Below, in pieces: positions 53,831-62,036 of a DNA stretch of 64,000 bases. The stretch is from NCBI RefSeq assembly GCF_030695065.1, contig NZ_JAUYTR010000007.1, positions 124,001 through 188,000 on the forward strand, written 5' to 3'. How positions within the stretch are numbered: position 1 is the stretch's first letter; each line of letters begins with the position of its first letter. The stretch comes from Sediminibacterium sp. (GTDB lineage: Bacteria > Bacteroidota > Bacteroidia > Chitinophagales > Chitinophagaceae). Below the pieces are notes generated by a model. It did not search any database. It was not told where the DNA came from and worked only from the letters and a program-made list of their open reading frames with translations. A program made the position numbers and the translations under genes.

Positions 53831-56800
53831 ATGATAAAAGTGCATTCACTTCCAATTAAGCTGCTTTGTAATTTTTTAGTTTTAGTTTTCCTGCTTGGGG
53901 CTTGCAAAAATAAACAAACACTGTTTTCTAAAGTAAGCCCAATAACTTCAAATATTTCATTTACCAATGAATTAATAGAAAAGGATGGATTAAGTATTCT
54001 TTATTACCTCTATTATTATAATGGGGGTGGTGTTGCAACAGGAGATATTAACAATGATGGTTTAATTGATATTTATTTTACTGCAAATTCTACAGGTAAG
54101 AATAAACTTTATTTAAATAAAGGTGATTTTAAGTTTGAAGATATTACGGATAAATCTGGCGTTAAAGGAATTTCTGATTGGTGTTCAGGGGTAACTATGG
54201 CAGATGTTAACGCGGACGGTTACTTGGATATTTATGTATCTACTGTAAGTAATAAGTATGGATTAAAAGGGCACAACGAATTATATATTAATAATAAAAA
54301 TGGAACATTTACAGAAGAATCTTCAAAGTATGGGTTAAATACTGCTTGTTTTTCTACACAGTCTGTTTTTTTCGATTACGATCTTGATGGAGATTTAGAT
54401 TGTTATATTTTAAATCAATCACATAAACCGCATGCTAATATTGTTAATATTAGCAATAGAGCCAATTATGATTCTTTGTCTGGTGATCGATTGTTTCGAA
54501 ATGATGTTGCTACTACTGGTAAATTTACCGACGTTACTGCAGCTTCTGGAATTTATCAGAGTAATCTTGGATATGGTTTGGGAATTTCAATTGGTGATTT
54601 AAATAATGATGGGTGGGATGATATTTATATTGGAAATGATTTTCATGAAAACGACTACTATTATGTAAACCAACAAAATGGAACTTTCAAGGAAGTTGGG
54701 GCTGATCACTTTGGTCACTATAGTAGATTTAGTATGGGAAATGATATTGCAGATTATAATAATGATGGACAATTAGATATTATTACTGTTGATATGCTGC
54801 CCCCTGATGAAAAGACATTAAAAACTTATGGAAGTGACGAAAATCCTGACATCTATAAGGTTAAGTTAGAGCGAAATGGATATCAGAAGCAGTATTCACG
54901 TAATAGCTTACATAAAAACAATGGCAATGGTGTTACTTTTAGTGAAGTTGGTTTAATGGGGGGTGTTTCAGCTACTGATTGGAGTTGGGCTCCACTTTTT
55001 GCCGATTTTGATAATGACGGTAATAAAGATCTTTTTATTTCTAGTGGAATAGTAAAACGCCCAGTTGATTTAGATTATGTTCAATTTGTTTCTGATATGA
55101 AGTCTAATAAGGGACTTGATATAACTGATAAATTTGATCAAGAAGTAATTGATAAAATGCCTGATGGTAGTTCTCATCCATTTATGTTTAAAGGTGATGG
55201 ATTACATCAATTTACTGATGTAAGTAAGGAATGGGGAACTGCAAATATGAAAGGCTATTATACGGGGGCTTCCTATGCAGATTTCAATAACGACGGCAAA
55301 CTAGATGTAATTATTAACCCAATCAATGAAAAAGCAGTTTTATTAAAGAATACTTCTTCCGATAGTAGTATGGCTATTTCATTAAAGGGAAATACTGCCA
55401 ATACCTTTGGAATTGGTGCTAAAGTGTATTTGTTTAATCAATCGAAAACGCAGTATCAGCAGATGATGTTGACACGTGGTTTTCAGTCTTCTACTGCTCC
55501 AGAATTACACTTCGGATTGCCTAATGGTCAATTACCCGATAGCATTTTAGTAGTTTGGCCAAATAATACATTTCAATTGATTAAAAAGAATATTGGTTTT
55601 GGAAAGATGCAGATTCAACAAGATGATGCAAAAGGGACTTTTGATTTTTCTTCATTTTTTCAATCTTCTCAAAATCGTTTAACCAATATTAGTAAAGATG
55701 TATTGGTCAAATGGGTGCATCAAGAAAATGATTTTATTGATCATAATCGACAATACTTAATTCCACATCAATTATCTACAAGAGGTCCTAAAATAGCAGT
55801 AGCAGACATTAATAAGGATGGACTTGAAGATTTTTTTGTTTGTGGTGCTTCCGAGCAGCCAAATACTATATTGGTTCAGAAAGCAAATGGAAATTTTGAA
55901 AAAATGATTTTACCTAATTCTGGGATGTCTTTACATGCCGAGAAAGTAGATGCTGTATTTTTTGATGCCAATTTGGATGGCTATCAAGACCTTTATATAG
56001 TAAGCGGTGGCAATCAATACGATAATGGCAATCCTGCACTTCTTGATCATTTTTATTTGAGTAATGGGAAGGGAGGATTTGTTCCTTCTGATCATTTAAT
56101 ACCTAAACTAGCTTTTAATAAATCTTCTGTAACTACTATTGATTTTGATAAAGATGGAGACACAGATTTATTTATAACAGGATTAGCAGATGCTGCCAAA
56201 TATGGAATAGCCCAATCTTCTTATTTATTAGTGAATAACGGTAAAGCGTTATTCAGTGTTGCTCCTAATTCAATAATTAACGCTGACAACCTTGGAATGG
56301 CTACCAGTTCAACGTCTGCAGATGTAAACAATGATGGTTGGAGTGATTTAATTATAGCGGGTGAATGGATGAAAATTACACTGTTCCAAAATCAGAAAGG
56401 CAAATTTGAAAAAGTCACTATTCCAAACTCAAGTGGGCTATGGCAAACTATTGTTCAAACTGATATAAATAATGATGGGTGGATAGATTTTTTGGCAGGG
56501 AATTGGGGACACAATACCAAATTAAGTTCAGGTAAGAATGGGCCTTTAAAGTTATATGTAAAAGACTTTGATAACAATGGATCGCTTGAACAAGTGATGT
56601 GTTACACTATAAACAATAACGAGTATACTTTTCTTGGGAAAGATGAATTAGAGAGGGCGCTCCCTGTGCTTAAAAAAGCATATTTAAAATATGGTGAAGT
56701 TGCTGGTAAAACGGTTCAGTACATGTTCTATGATTTATTTAAAGATTATATAGAATTAGATGCTGTTACCCTCAGTTCTGTATGTTTTATAAATAATGGC

Positions 56801-57121
56801 AAGGGAGGCTTCAAAATGGTTGATCTACCAAAGGAATTGCAAATGGCTCCCATTTATTCGTTTACTAAAATTATGAATCAAAATAGTAATGGATATGTTG
56901 CGTTTGGAAATTTTTTCGGTGTAATTCCATATGAAGGCCAATATGATGCATTACAGCCTACTTATTTTAATTTTAATCAGCAACAAAATAAGTTTTTATT
57001 CGAGGGTATTATTCCTGATTTGCGAGGTGAATTTAGAGATGCAAAATGGTTGTGTAATAGGGATAATAAAAAGCGGTTAGTGGCTACTAGAAATAATAAT
57101 ACGTTAGTTTTTTTTGAATAA
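53831..57121 (+). CDS. FG-GAP/VCBS-repeat lipoprotein with ASPIC/UnbV domain
   Basis: 1096-residue surface lipoprotein (lipobox L-G-A-C near 24). It carries at least a dozen calcium-binding D-x-[DN]-x-D-G-x-x-D loops, for example DINNDGLIDIYF, DVNADGYLDIYV, DYDLDGDLDCYI, DFDNDGNKDLFI, DFDKDGDTDLFI and DINNDGWIDFLA, forming two beta-propellers, with an UnbV/ASPIC-type segment between (about 520-590: GNTANTFGIGAKVYLF ... LHFGLPNGQLPDSILVVWPN). CRTAC1-like proteins of this kind are frequent partners in Bacteroidota PULs, role unclear. ATG at 53831 fits the signal peptide. Confidence 0.88.
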   Translation: MIKVHSLPIKLLCNFLVLVFLLGACKNKQTLFSKVSPITSNISFTNELIEKDGLSILYYLYYYNGGGVATGDINNDGLIDIYFTANSTGKNKLYLNKGDFKFEDITDKSGVKGISDWCSGVTMADVNADGYLDIYVSTVSNKYGLKGHNELYINNKNGTFTEESSKYGLNTACFSTQSVFFDYDLDGDLDCYILNQSHKPHANIVNISNRANYDSLSGDRLFRNDVATTGKFTDVTAASGIYQSNLGYGLGISIGDLNNDGWDDIYIGNDFHENDYYYVNQQNGTFKEVGADHFGHYSRFSMGNDIADYNNDGQLDIITVDMLPPDEKTLKTYGSDENPDIYKVKLERNGYQKQYSRNSLHKNNGNGVTFSEVGLMGGVSATDWSWAPLFADFDNDGNKDLFISSGIVKRPVDLDYVQFVSDMKSNKGLDITDKFDQEVIDKMPDGSSHPFMFKGDGLHQFTDVSKEWGTANMKGYYTGASYADFNNDGKLDVIINPINEKAVLLKNTSSDSSMAISLKGNTANTFGIGAKVYLFNQSKTQYQQMMLTRGFQSSTAPELHFGLPNGQLPDSILVVWPNNTFQLIKKNIGFGKMQIQQDDAKGTFDFSSFFQSSQNRLTNISKDVLVKWVHQENDFIDHNRQYLIPHQLSTRGPKIAVADINKDGLEDFFVCGASEQPNTILVQKANGNFEKMILPNSGMSLHAEKVDAVFFDANLDGYQDLYIVSGGNQYDNGNPALLDHFYLSNGKGGFVPSDHLIPKLAFNKSSVTTIDFDKDGDTDLFITGLADAAKYGIAQSSYLLVNNGKALFSVAPNSIINADNLGMATSSTSADVNNDGWSDLIIAGEWMKITLFQNQKGKFEKVTIPNSSGLWQTIVQTDINNDGWIDFLAGNWGHNTKLSSGKNGPLKLYVKDFDNNGSLEQVMCYTINNNEYTFLGKDELERALPVLKKAYLKYGEVAGKTVQYMFYDLFKDYIELDAVTLSSVCFINNGKGGFKMVDLPKELQMAPIYSFTKIMNQNSNGYVAFGNFFGVIPYEGQYDALQPTYFNFNQQQNKFLFEGIIPDLRGEFRDAKWLCNRDNKKRLVATRNNNTLVFFE

Positions 57122-57149
57122 AATTTAATGACTCTAAATACCTTTAACA

Positions 57150-58574
57150 ATGTTTAAATTAGGCTCAATCATTATAGTATTGATTTTATTGAGCTTTTGC
57201 TCCAATAAAAATAAGCTAGCCCTAAATGATAATGTAGTAGATAACGCTGCTAAAACTTATTATTGGGTAACTACTGGTGATCAATCTCAGTTGCTAACTA
57301 AACAATCTTTTATTTTAAAAACTGGGGAAGTTAATAATGCCTTGTCAGTAATTGATATAGATACTGCAACCAAATACCAAATAGTAGATGGTTTTGGCTA
57401 TACTTTAACTGGAGGAAGTGCTTATTTAATAAATCAAATGGAGAGTAACGCTAAAGCTAGTTTGCTTAATGAGTTATTTGGCAGTAATGAAAATGCTATT
57501 GGAGTTAATTATTTAAGAATTAGTATCGGCGCTTCAGATTTAAGCAGTACTGTTTTTAGTTATAACGATTTGCCAGCTGGGCAAACAGATACTTTATTAA
57601 ATGAATTTTCTTTATCTGCAGACACAATTGATCTTATTCCAATTCTTCAAAAAATTGTAGCCATTAATCCTGCAATTAAGATAATGGCTACACCTTGGAG
57701 TCCACCTATTTGGATGAAAGACAATCTAAATAGTATTGGAGGCAGTTTGCTGTCTAAATATTTTCATGTTTATGCTAATTATTTTGTGAAGTATTTACAG
57801 CAAATGAAATTAAAAGGAATTTCCATTGACGCTATAACTATTCAAAATGAGCCTCAACATGGCGGGAATAATCCCAGTATGTTAATGAGTGCTAATCAAC
57901 AAGCTGATTTTATTAAAAATCACTTAGGGCCATTATTTGAAAAAAACGGAATTAAAACAAAAATTGTTATTTGGGATCATAATTGCGACAATCCCAATTA
58001 TCCAATTTCCATTTTAAATGATCTAGCAGCAAAGAAGTATATTGATGGATCCGCCTTTCATTTGTATAATGGAGATATTAGCGCATTGTCTACTGTATAT
58101 AATGCACACCCAGATAAATCTCTTTATTTTACTGAACAATGGACAGGTAAAAATGGAACCTTTGATGGCGACCTAAAATGGCATATCAAAAATGTAATTA
58201 TAGGATCTATGCGCAATCATAGCAAAAATGCTTTAGAGTGGAATTTAGCAAATGATCCATCCTTCGGGCCAAGAACACCAGGAGGCTGTACAGAATGTAA
58301 AGGTGCTTTAACAATTGCTGGATCTACTGTATCAAAAAATGTTGCATTTTATATAATTGCACATGCTTCTAAGTTTATCCCCTCCGGATCTATTAGAATT
58401 GGGAGTGGGATAGTGGGAAATTTATTCTCTGCGGCCTTTTTAACTCCGGATGGAAAAAAAGTAGTGATTGTCTTGAATAATGGTAATCAAGAAGAGCAGT
58501 TTAATTTGCGAATCAATAAGCGTTGGTTAAGTTCGAGTTTAAAGGGCGGTGCAGTGGCAACTTTTGTAATTTAA
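57150..58574 (+). CDS. Glycoside hydrolase family 30 lipoprotein
   Basis: 474-residue secreted hydrolase (Cys near 17, LSFC). GH30 features: QIVDGFGYTLTGGSA, YLRISIGASDLS, MATPWSPPIWMK, acid/base Glu in TIQNEPQ and nucleophile Glu in YFTEQWTG, followed by the WNLANDPSFGP block and the side beta-domain ending in GAVATFVI. GH30 members cleave glucosylceramide-like bonds, beta-1,6-glucan or xylan; with the other enzymes a beta-1,6-linked glucan is the best guess, not proven. Confidence 0.88.
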   Translation: MFKLGSIIIVLILLSFCSNKNKLALNDNVVDNAAKTYYWVTTGDQSQLLTKQSFILKTGEVNNALSVIDIDTATKYQIVDGFGYTLTGGSAYLINQMESNAKASLLNELFGSNENAIGVNYLRISIGASDLSSTVFSYNDLPAGQTDTLLNEFSLSADTIDLIPILQKIVAINPAIKIMATPWSPPIWMKDNLNSIGGSLLSKYFHVYANYFVKYLQQMKLKGISIDAITIQNEPQHGGNNPSMLMSANQQADFIKNHLGPLFEKNGIKTKIVIWDHNCDNPNYPISILNDLAAKKYIDGSAFHLYNGDISALSTVYNAHPDKSLYFTEQWTGKNGTFDGDLKWHIKNVIIGSMRNHSKNALEWNLANDPSFGPRTPGGCTECKGALTIAGSTVSKNVAFYIIAHASKFIPSGSIRIGSGIVGNLFSAAFLTPDGKKVVIVLNNGNQEEQFNLRINKRWLSSSLKGGAVATFVI

Positions 58575-58591
58575 TTTAATTGAGATGAATT

Positions 58592-60271
58592 ATGCAGAAT
58601 AAACTATTTCATATAAGCTTATGTTTAATAAGTTCAATTATTTTTCATGGTTGTAAAAAAAATAATCAAGTAACTGAAACCCCAATAGTAATTCCACAAG
58701 CACTTCTTAATACATCTATTCAATTAAATAATCTTGTTGTTAATTCAAGTGCTAACTATGACGTAAACATTGCTACCAAAATTAAACTTGCCTTTAATAA
58801 CAAGGTTGATAAAGTAACTGTTCCTCAAGCTGTAACTATATCTTTAAATGGAGTGGAGAATGTTACATTAAATTTTTCATACGAGAATAATGATAGTAGT
58901 ATTGTTGTTGTCCCTAGTACTCCTTTAAAGCATTTATCTAAGTATTTAGTTAGTGTAAGTACAAGCTTGACGTCTTCGCAAAAAGGGAAATTAAATATTC
59001 CTATTTCAATTAGTTTTATCACCAGCATTGATTCTACCAATAAGTTTCCGGTCATATCTGATAATGCATTATTGGATACTATTCAAAAAAGAACGTTTAA
59101 GTATTTCTGGGATTTTGCACACCCCGTATCGGGATTATCTAGAGAAAGAAATTCTTCAGGCGAAATTGTAACCATTGGTGGGTCTGGTTTTGGTATTATG
59201 TCATTAATTGTTGCTGTTGATAGAAACTTTATTACTCGTGCTCAAGCATTAGAAAGGTTAAAATTAATTGTTGACTTTCTAAAAAACAAAGCGCAAAAAT
59301 TTCATGGAGCTTTCCCGCATTGGATAAATGGCACAACTGGAGAAGTAATACCCTTTAGTTCAAAAGACAACGGTGCTGATTTAGTTGAAACATCTTATTT
59401 AATTGCAGGTCTACTTTCGGCTAGAATGTATTTTAATGAGTCAACTGTTTCTGAAAACACACTAAGGGCTGATATCAATTCAATTTGGGATGGAGTAGAA
59501 TGGAATTGGTTTAGACAAAATAACCAAGATGTACTTTATTGGCATTGGAGTCCTAATTTTCAATGGGAAATGAATTTAAAAATCCAAGGTTGGAATGAAT
59601 GTTTAATTACCTATATATTGGCTTCATCCTCAAATAATAATAATATACCTACTTCTGTATACCATAATGGTTTTGCTCGAAGTGGGGCTATGGTTAATAA
59701 CAATTCATATTATAATATTAAGTTAACATTAGGTCCGGCATTCGGTGGTCCTTTGTTTTTTGCGCAGTATAGTTTTTTAGGAATTGACCCTCGTGGATTA
59801 AGCGATCAATACACTAATTATAATAATTATGTAGTAAATCATACTAGAATAAACTATGAATATTGTAAAGCGAATCCTAAACAGTTTTTTGGTTACAGCG
59901 AGAATGCATGGGGACTTACTGCAAGTGATATTCCCAATGGGTATGCTGCAAGTTCGCCCACAAATGATTTGGGGGTAATTACCCCTACTGCTGCATTGTC
60001 ATCTTTTCCATATACACCCAAAGAGAGCATGCAAGCGCTCAGATTTTTTTACTATATGCTTGGCGATAAAATTTGGTCTGATTATGGTTTTGTTGATGCT
60101 TACAAATTGCAAGATTTATGGTTTGCCAGTTCTACATTGGCTATTGATCAGGGACCAATTATTATCATGATCGAAAATTATCGATCTGGACTCATTTGGG
60201 GCTTATTAACTTCATGCCCTGAACTTAAAGTGGGTATGAGAAAGCTTGGTTTTACTGCGCCATATTTATAA
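58592..60271 (+). CDS. GH144/glucoamylase-like (Glycoamylase PF10091) lipoprotein
   Basis: 559-residue lipoprotein (Cys near 21, FHGC). Residues about 35-150 form an Ig-like domain (NNKVDKVTVPQAVTI pattern); residues 160-559 form an alpha/alpha barrel with the family blocks RTFKYFWDFAHPVSGLSRER, SGFGIMSLIVAVDR, DNGADLVETSYLIAGLL, WHWSPNFQW and NGYAASSPTNDLGVI. The family includes endo-beta-1,2-glucanases (GH144, one characterised from Chitinophaga pinensis) and related beta-glucan enzymes. Its presence suggests a beta-1,2-glucan target. A reading frame of the next gene overlaps its end. Confidence 0.85.
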   Translation: MQNKLFHISLCLISSIIFHGCKKNNQVTETPIVIPQALLNTSIQLNNLVVNSSANYDVNIATKIKLAFNNKVDKVTVPQAVTISLNGVENVTLNFSYENNDSSIVVVPSTPLKHLSKYLVSVSTSLTSSQKGKLNIPISISFITSIDSTNKFPVISDNALLDTIQKRTFKYFWDFAHPVSGLSRERNSSGEIVTIGGSGFGIMSLIVAVDRNFITRAQALERLKLIVDFLKNKAQKFHGAFPHWINGTTGEVIPFSSKDNGADLVETSYLIAGLLSARMYFNESTVSENTLRADINSIWDGVEWNWFRQNNQDVLYWHWSPNFQWEMNLKIQGWNECLITYILASSSNNNNIPTSVYHNGFARSGAMVNNNSYYNIKLTLGPAFGGPLFFAQYSFLGIDPRGLSDQYTNYNNYVVNHTRINYEYCKANPKQFFGYSENAWGLTASDIPNGYAASSPTNDLGVITPTAALSSFPYTPKESMQALRFFYYMLGDKIWSDYGFVDAYKLQDLWFASSTLAIDQGPIIIMIENYRSGLIWGLLTSCPELKVGMRKLGFTAPYL

Positions 60272-60281
60272 AAATTCATTT

Positions 60282-62036
60282 ATGAAACTTTATAGTATTT
60301 TATTTATCATCATTCTTTTGGGATCAGGTGGGTTATTGGCCCAACAGAAAACATATTGCAATCCAATCAATATTGATTACGGATTTACACCAATTCCTAA
60401 TTTTTCTGAATGGGGCAAACACCGTGCTACTGCTGATCCTGTCATTGTAAATTTTAAAGGAGATTATTATTTATTTAGTACGAATCAATGGGGCTATTGG
60501 CATAGTAATGATATGCTTAAATGGAACTTTATTTCTAAGAAATTCCTAAGACCTTGGAACAAAGGTTATGATGAACTCTGTGCACCTGCAGTTGGTGTTA
60601 TTGGTGATACAATGATTGTTTTTGGATCTACTTATACCAATAATTTTACTTTATGGATGAGTACCAATCCAAAAGCTAATGAATGGAAACCATTGGTTGA
60701 TTCGTTTGAAATTGGTGGTTGGGACCCAGCTTTTTTTACAGATGATGATGGTAAATTGTACATGTATAATGGTAGTAGCAATGTGTTTCCTTTATATGGA
60801 ATAGAGTTAGATCGGAAAACTTTTAAACCAATTGGAACTCGTAAAGAAATTTATCACCTTAAATCATGGAGATATGGTTGGCAAAGATTTGGTGAGCATA
60901 TGGATAATACCTTTTTAGACGCATTCATGGAAGGTGCATGGATTACTAAATACAAAAACAAATATTATTTGCAATATGGAGCTCCAGGTACTGAATTCAG
61001 TGGCTATGCAGATGGTGTAGCAATCGGAAATTCGCCTTTAGGACATTTTGAAGAGCAATCGGACCCATTGAGTATGAAGCTTGGAGGTTTTGCAAGAGGT
61101 GCAGGACATGGGGCAAGTTTTCAAGATAATTCTGGAAAATATTGGCATGTAAGTACTATCATGTTATCTGTTAAGAACAATTTTGAAAGAAGAATTGGAA
61201 TTTGGCCAACTGGATTTGATGCCGATGATATGATGTGGACAAGCACGGCTTTTGGTGATTATCCTCATTATTCACCAAAGTATAGAGAAATGGATCAAGT
61301 TCCACTACAATCTAATCCGGCATTTACTGGTTGGATGCTATTGAATTATAGAAAGCCTGTTAGGGTTTCTTCTACACTGGGAGGATATAGTGCAAATAAT
61401 ATCAACGATGAGCAAATGAAAACCTATTGGAGTGCTGTTTCTGCCAATCAATCTGAGTGGTTGCAATCTGATTTGGGTTCTATTGTAAAGGTAAATGCAA
61501 TACAAATTAATTATGCCGATCAAGATGCTACATTTTTGGGTAAGCAAACCAATTTGTATCATCAATACAAAATATTTGCTTCAGATGACGGTGTTAAATG
61601 GAACTTAATCATCGACAAATCATCTAATAAAACAGATATTCCACACGAATATGTTGAATTGGAGAAGCCAATTCTTACTCGGTTTCTTAGAATGGAAAAT
61701 GTACATATGGCATCAGGTAAATTTGCCATTAGTGGTTTTAGAGTGTTTGGTATTGGGAATGGACCTAAACCCCCACCAGTTAATCAATTTATGGTACTAA
61801 GAACTGAAAAAGACAAAAGGAGTGCTTGGATTAAATGGTCGCCAGTTGATGATGCCTATGGGTATAATATTTACTATGGAACTAGTCCTGATAAGTTATA
61901 TAATTGCATCACAGTTCATGATATAAATGAGTATTGGTTTAACGGAATGGATTTGAAAAAGCCTTATTATTACACTATTGAAGCAATTAGTGAAAATGGG
62001 CAATCTGATAAATTTAAAATTTTAAAAGTGGAATAA
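60282..62036 (+). CDS. GH43-like beta-propeller enzyme with discoidin and FN3 domains
   Basis: 584 residues with a signal peptide (cleavage near LLAQQ). Five-bladed propeller (about 25-345) resembling GH43/GH62: RATADPVIVNFKGDYYLF, CAPAVGV, GGWDPAFFTDDDGKLYMY and MEGAWITKYKNKYYLQYG hold the usual acidic residues (Asp of ADP, Asp of DPAFF, Glu of EGAW). Then an F5/8 type C (discoidin-like) carbohydrate-binding domain (about 375-500) and one fibronectin type III domain (510-584). Exact activity unknown. ATG at 60282 sets the signal peptide; overlaps the GH3 start by one base. Confidence 0.8.
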   Translation: MKLYSILFIIILLGSGGLLAQQKTYCNPINIDYGFTPIPNFSEWGKHRATADPVIVNFKGDYYLFSTNQWGYWHSNDMLKWNFISKKFLRPWNKGYDELCAPAVGVIGDTMIVFGSTYTNNFTLWMSTNPKANEWKPLVDSFEIGGWDPAFFTDDDGKLYMYNGSSNVFPLYGIELDRKTFKPIGTRKEIYHLKSWRYGWQRFGEHMDNTFLDAFMEGAWITKYKNKYYLQYGAPGTEFSGYADGVAIGNSPLGHFEEQSDPLSMKLGGFARGAGHGASFQDNSGKYWHVSTIMLSVKNNFERRIGIWPTGFDADDMMWTSTAFGDYPHYSPKYREMDQVPLQSNPAFTGWMLLNYRKPVRVSSTLGGYSANNINDEQMKTYWSAVSANQSEWLQSDLGSIVKVNAIQINYADQDATFLGKQTNLYHQYKIFASDDGVKWNLIIDKSSNKTDIPHEYVELEKPILTRFLRMENVHMASGKFAISGFRVFGIGNGPKPPPVNQFMVLRTEKDKRSAWIKWSPVDDAYGYNIYYGTSPDKLYNCITVHDINEYWFNGMDLKKPYYYTIEAISENGQSDKFKILKVE

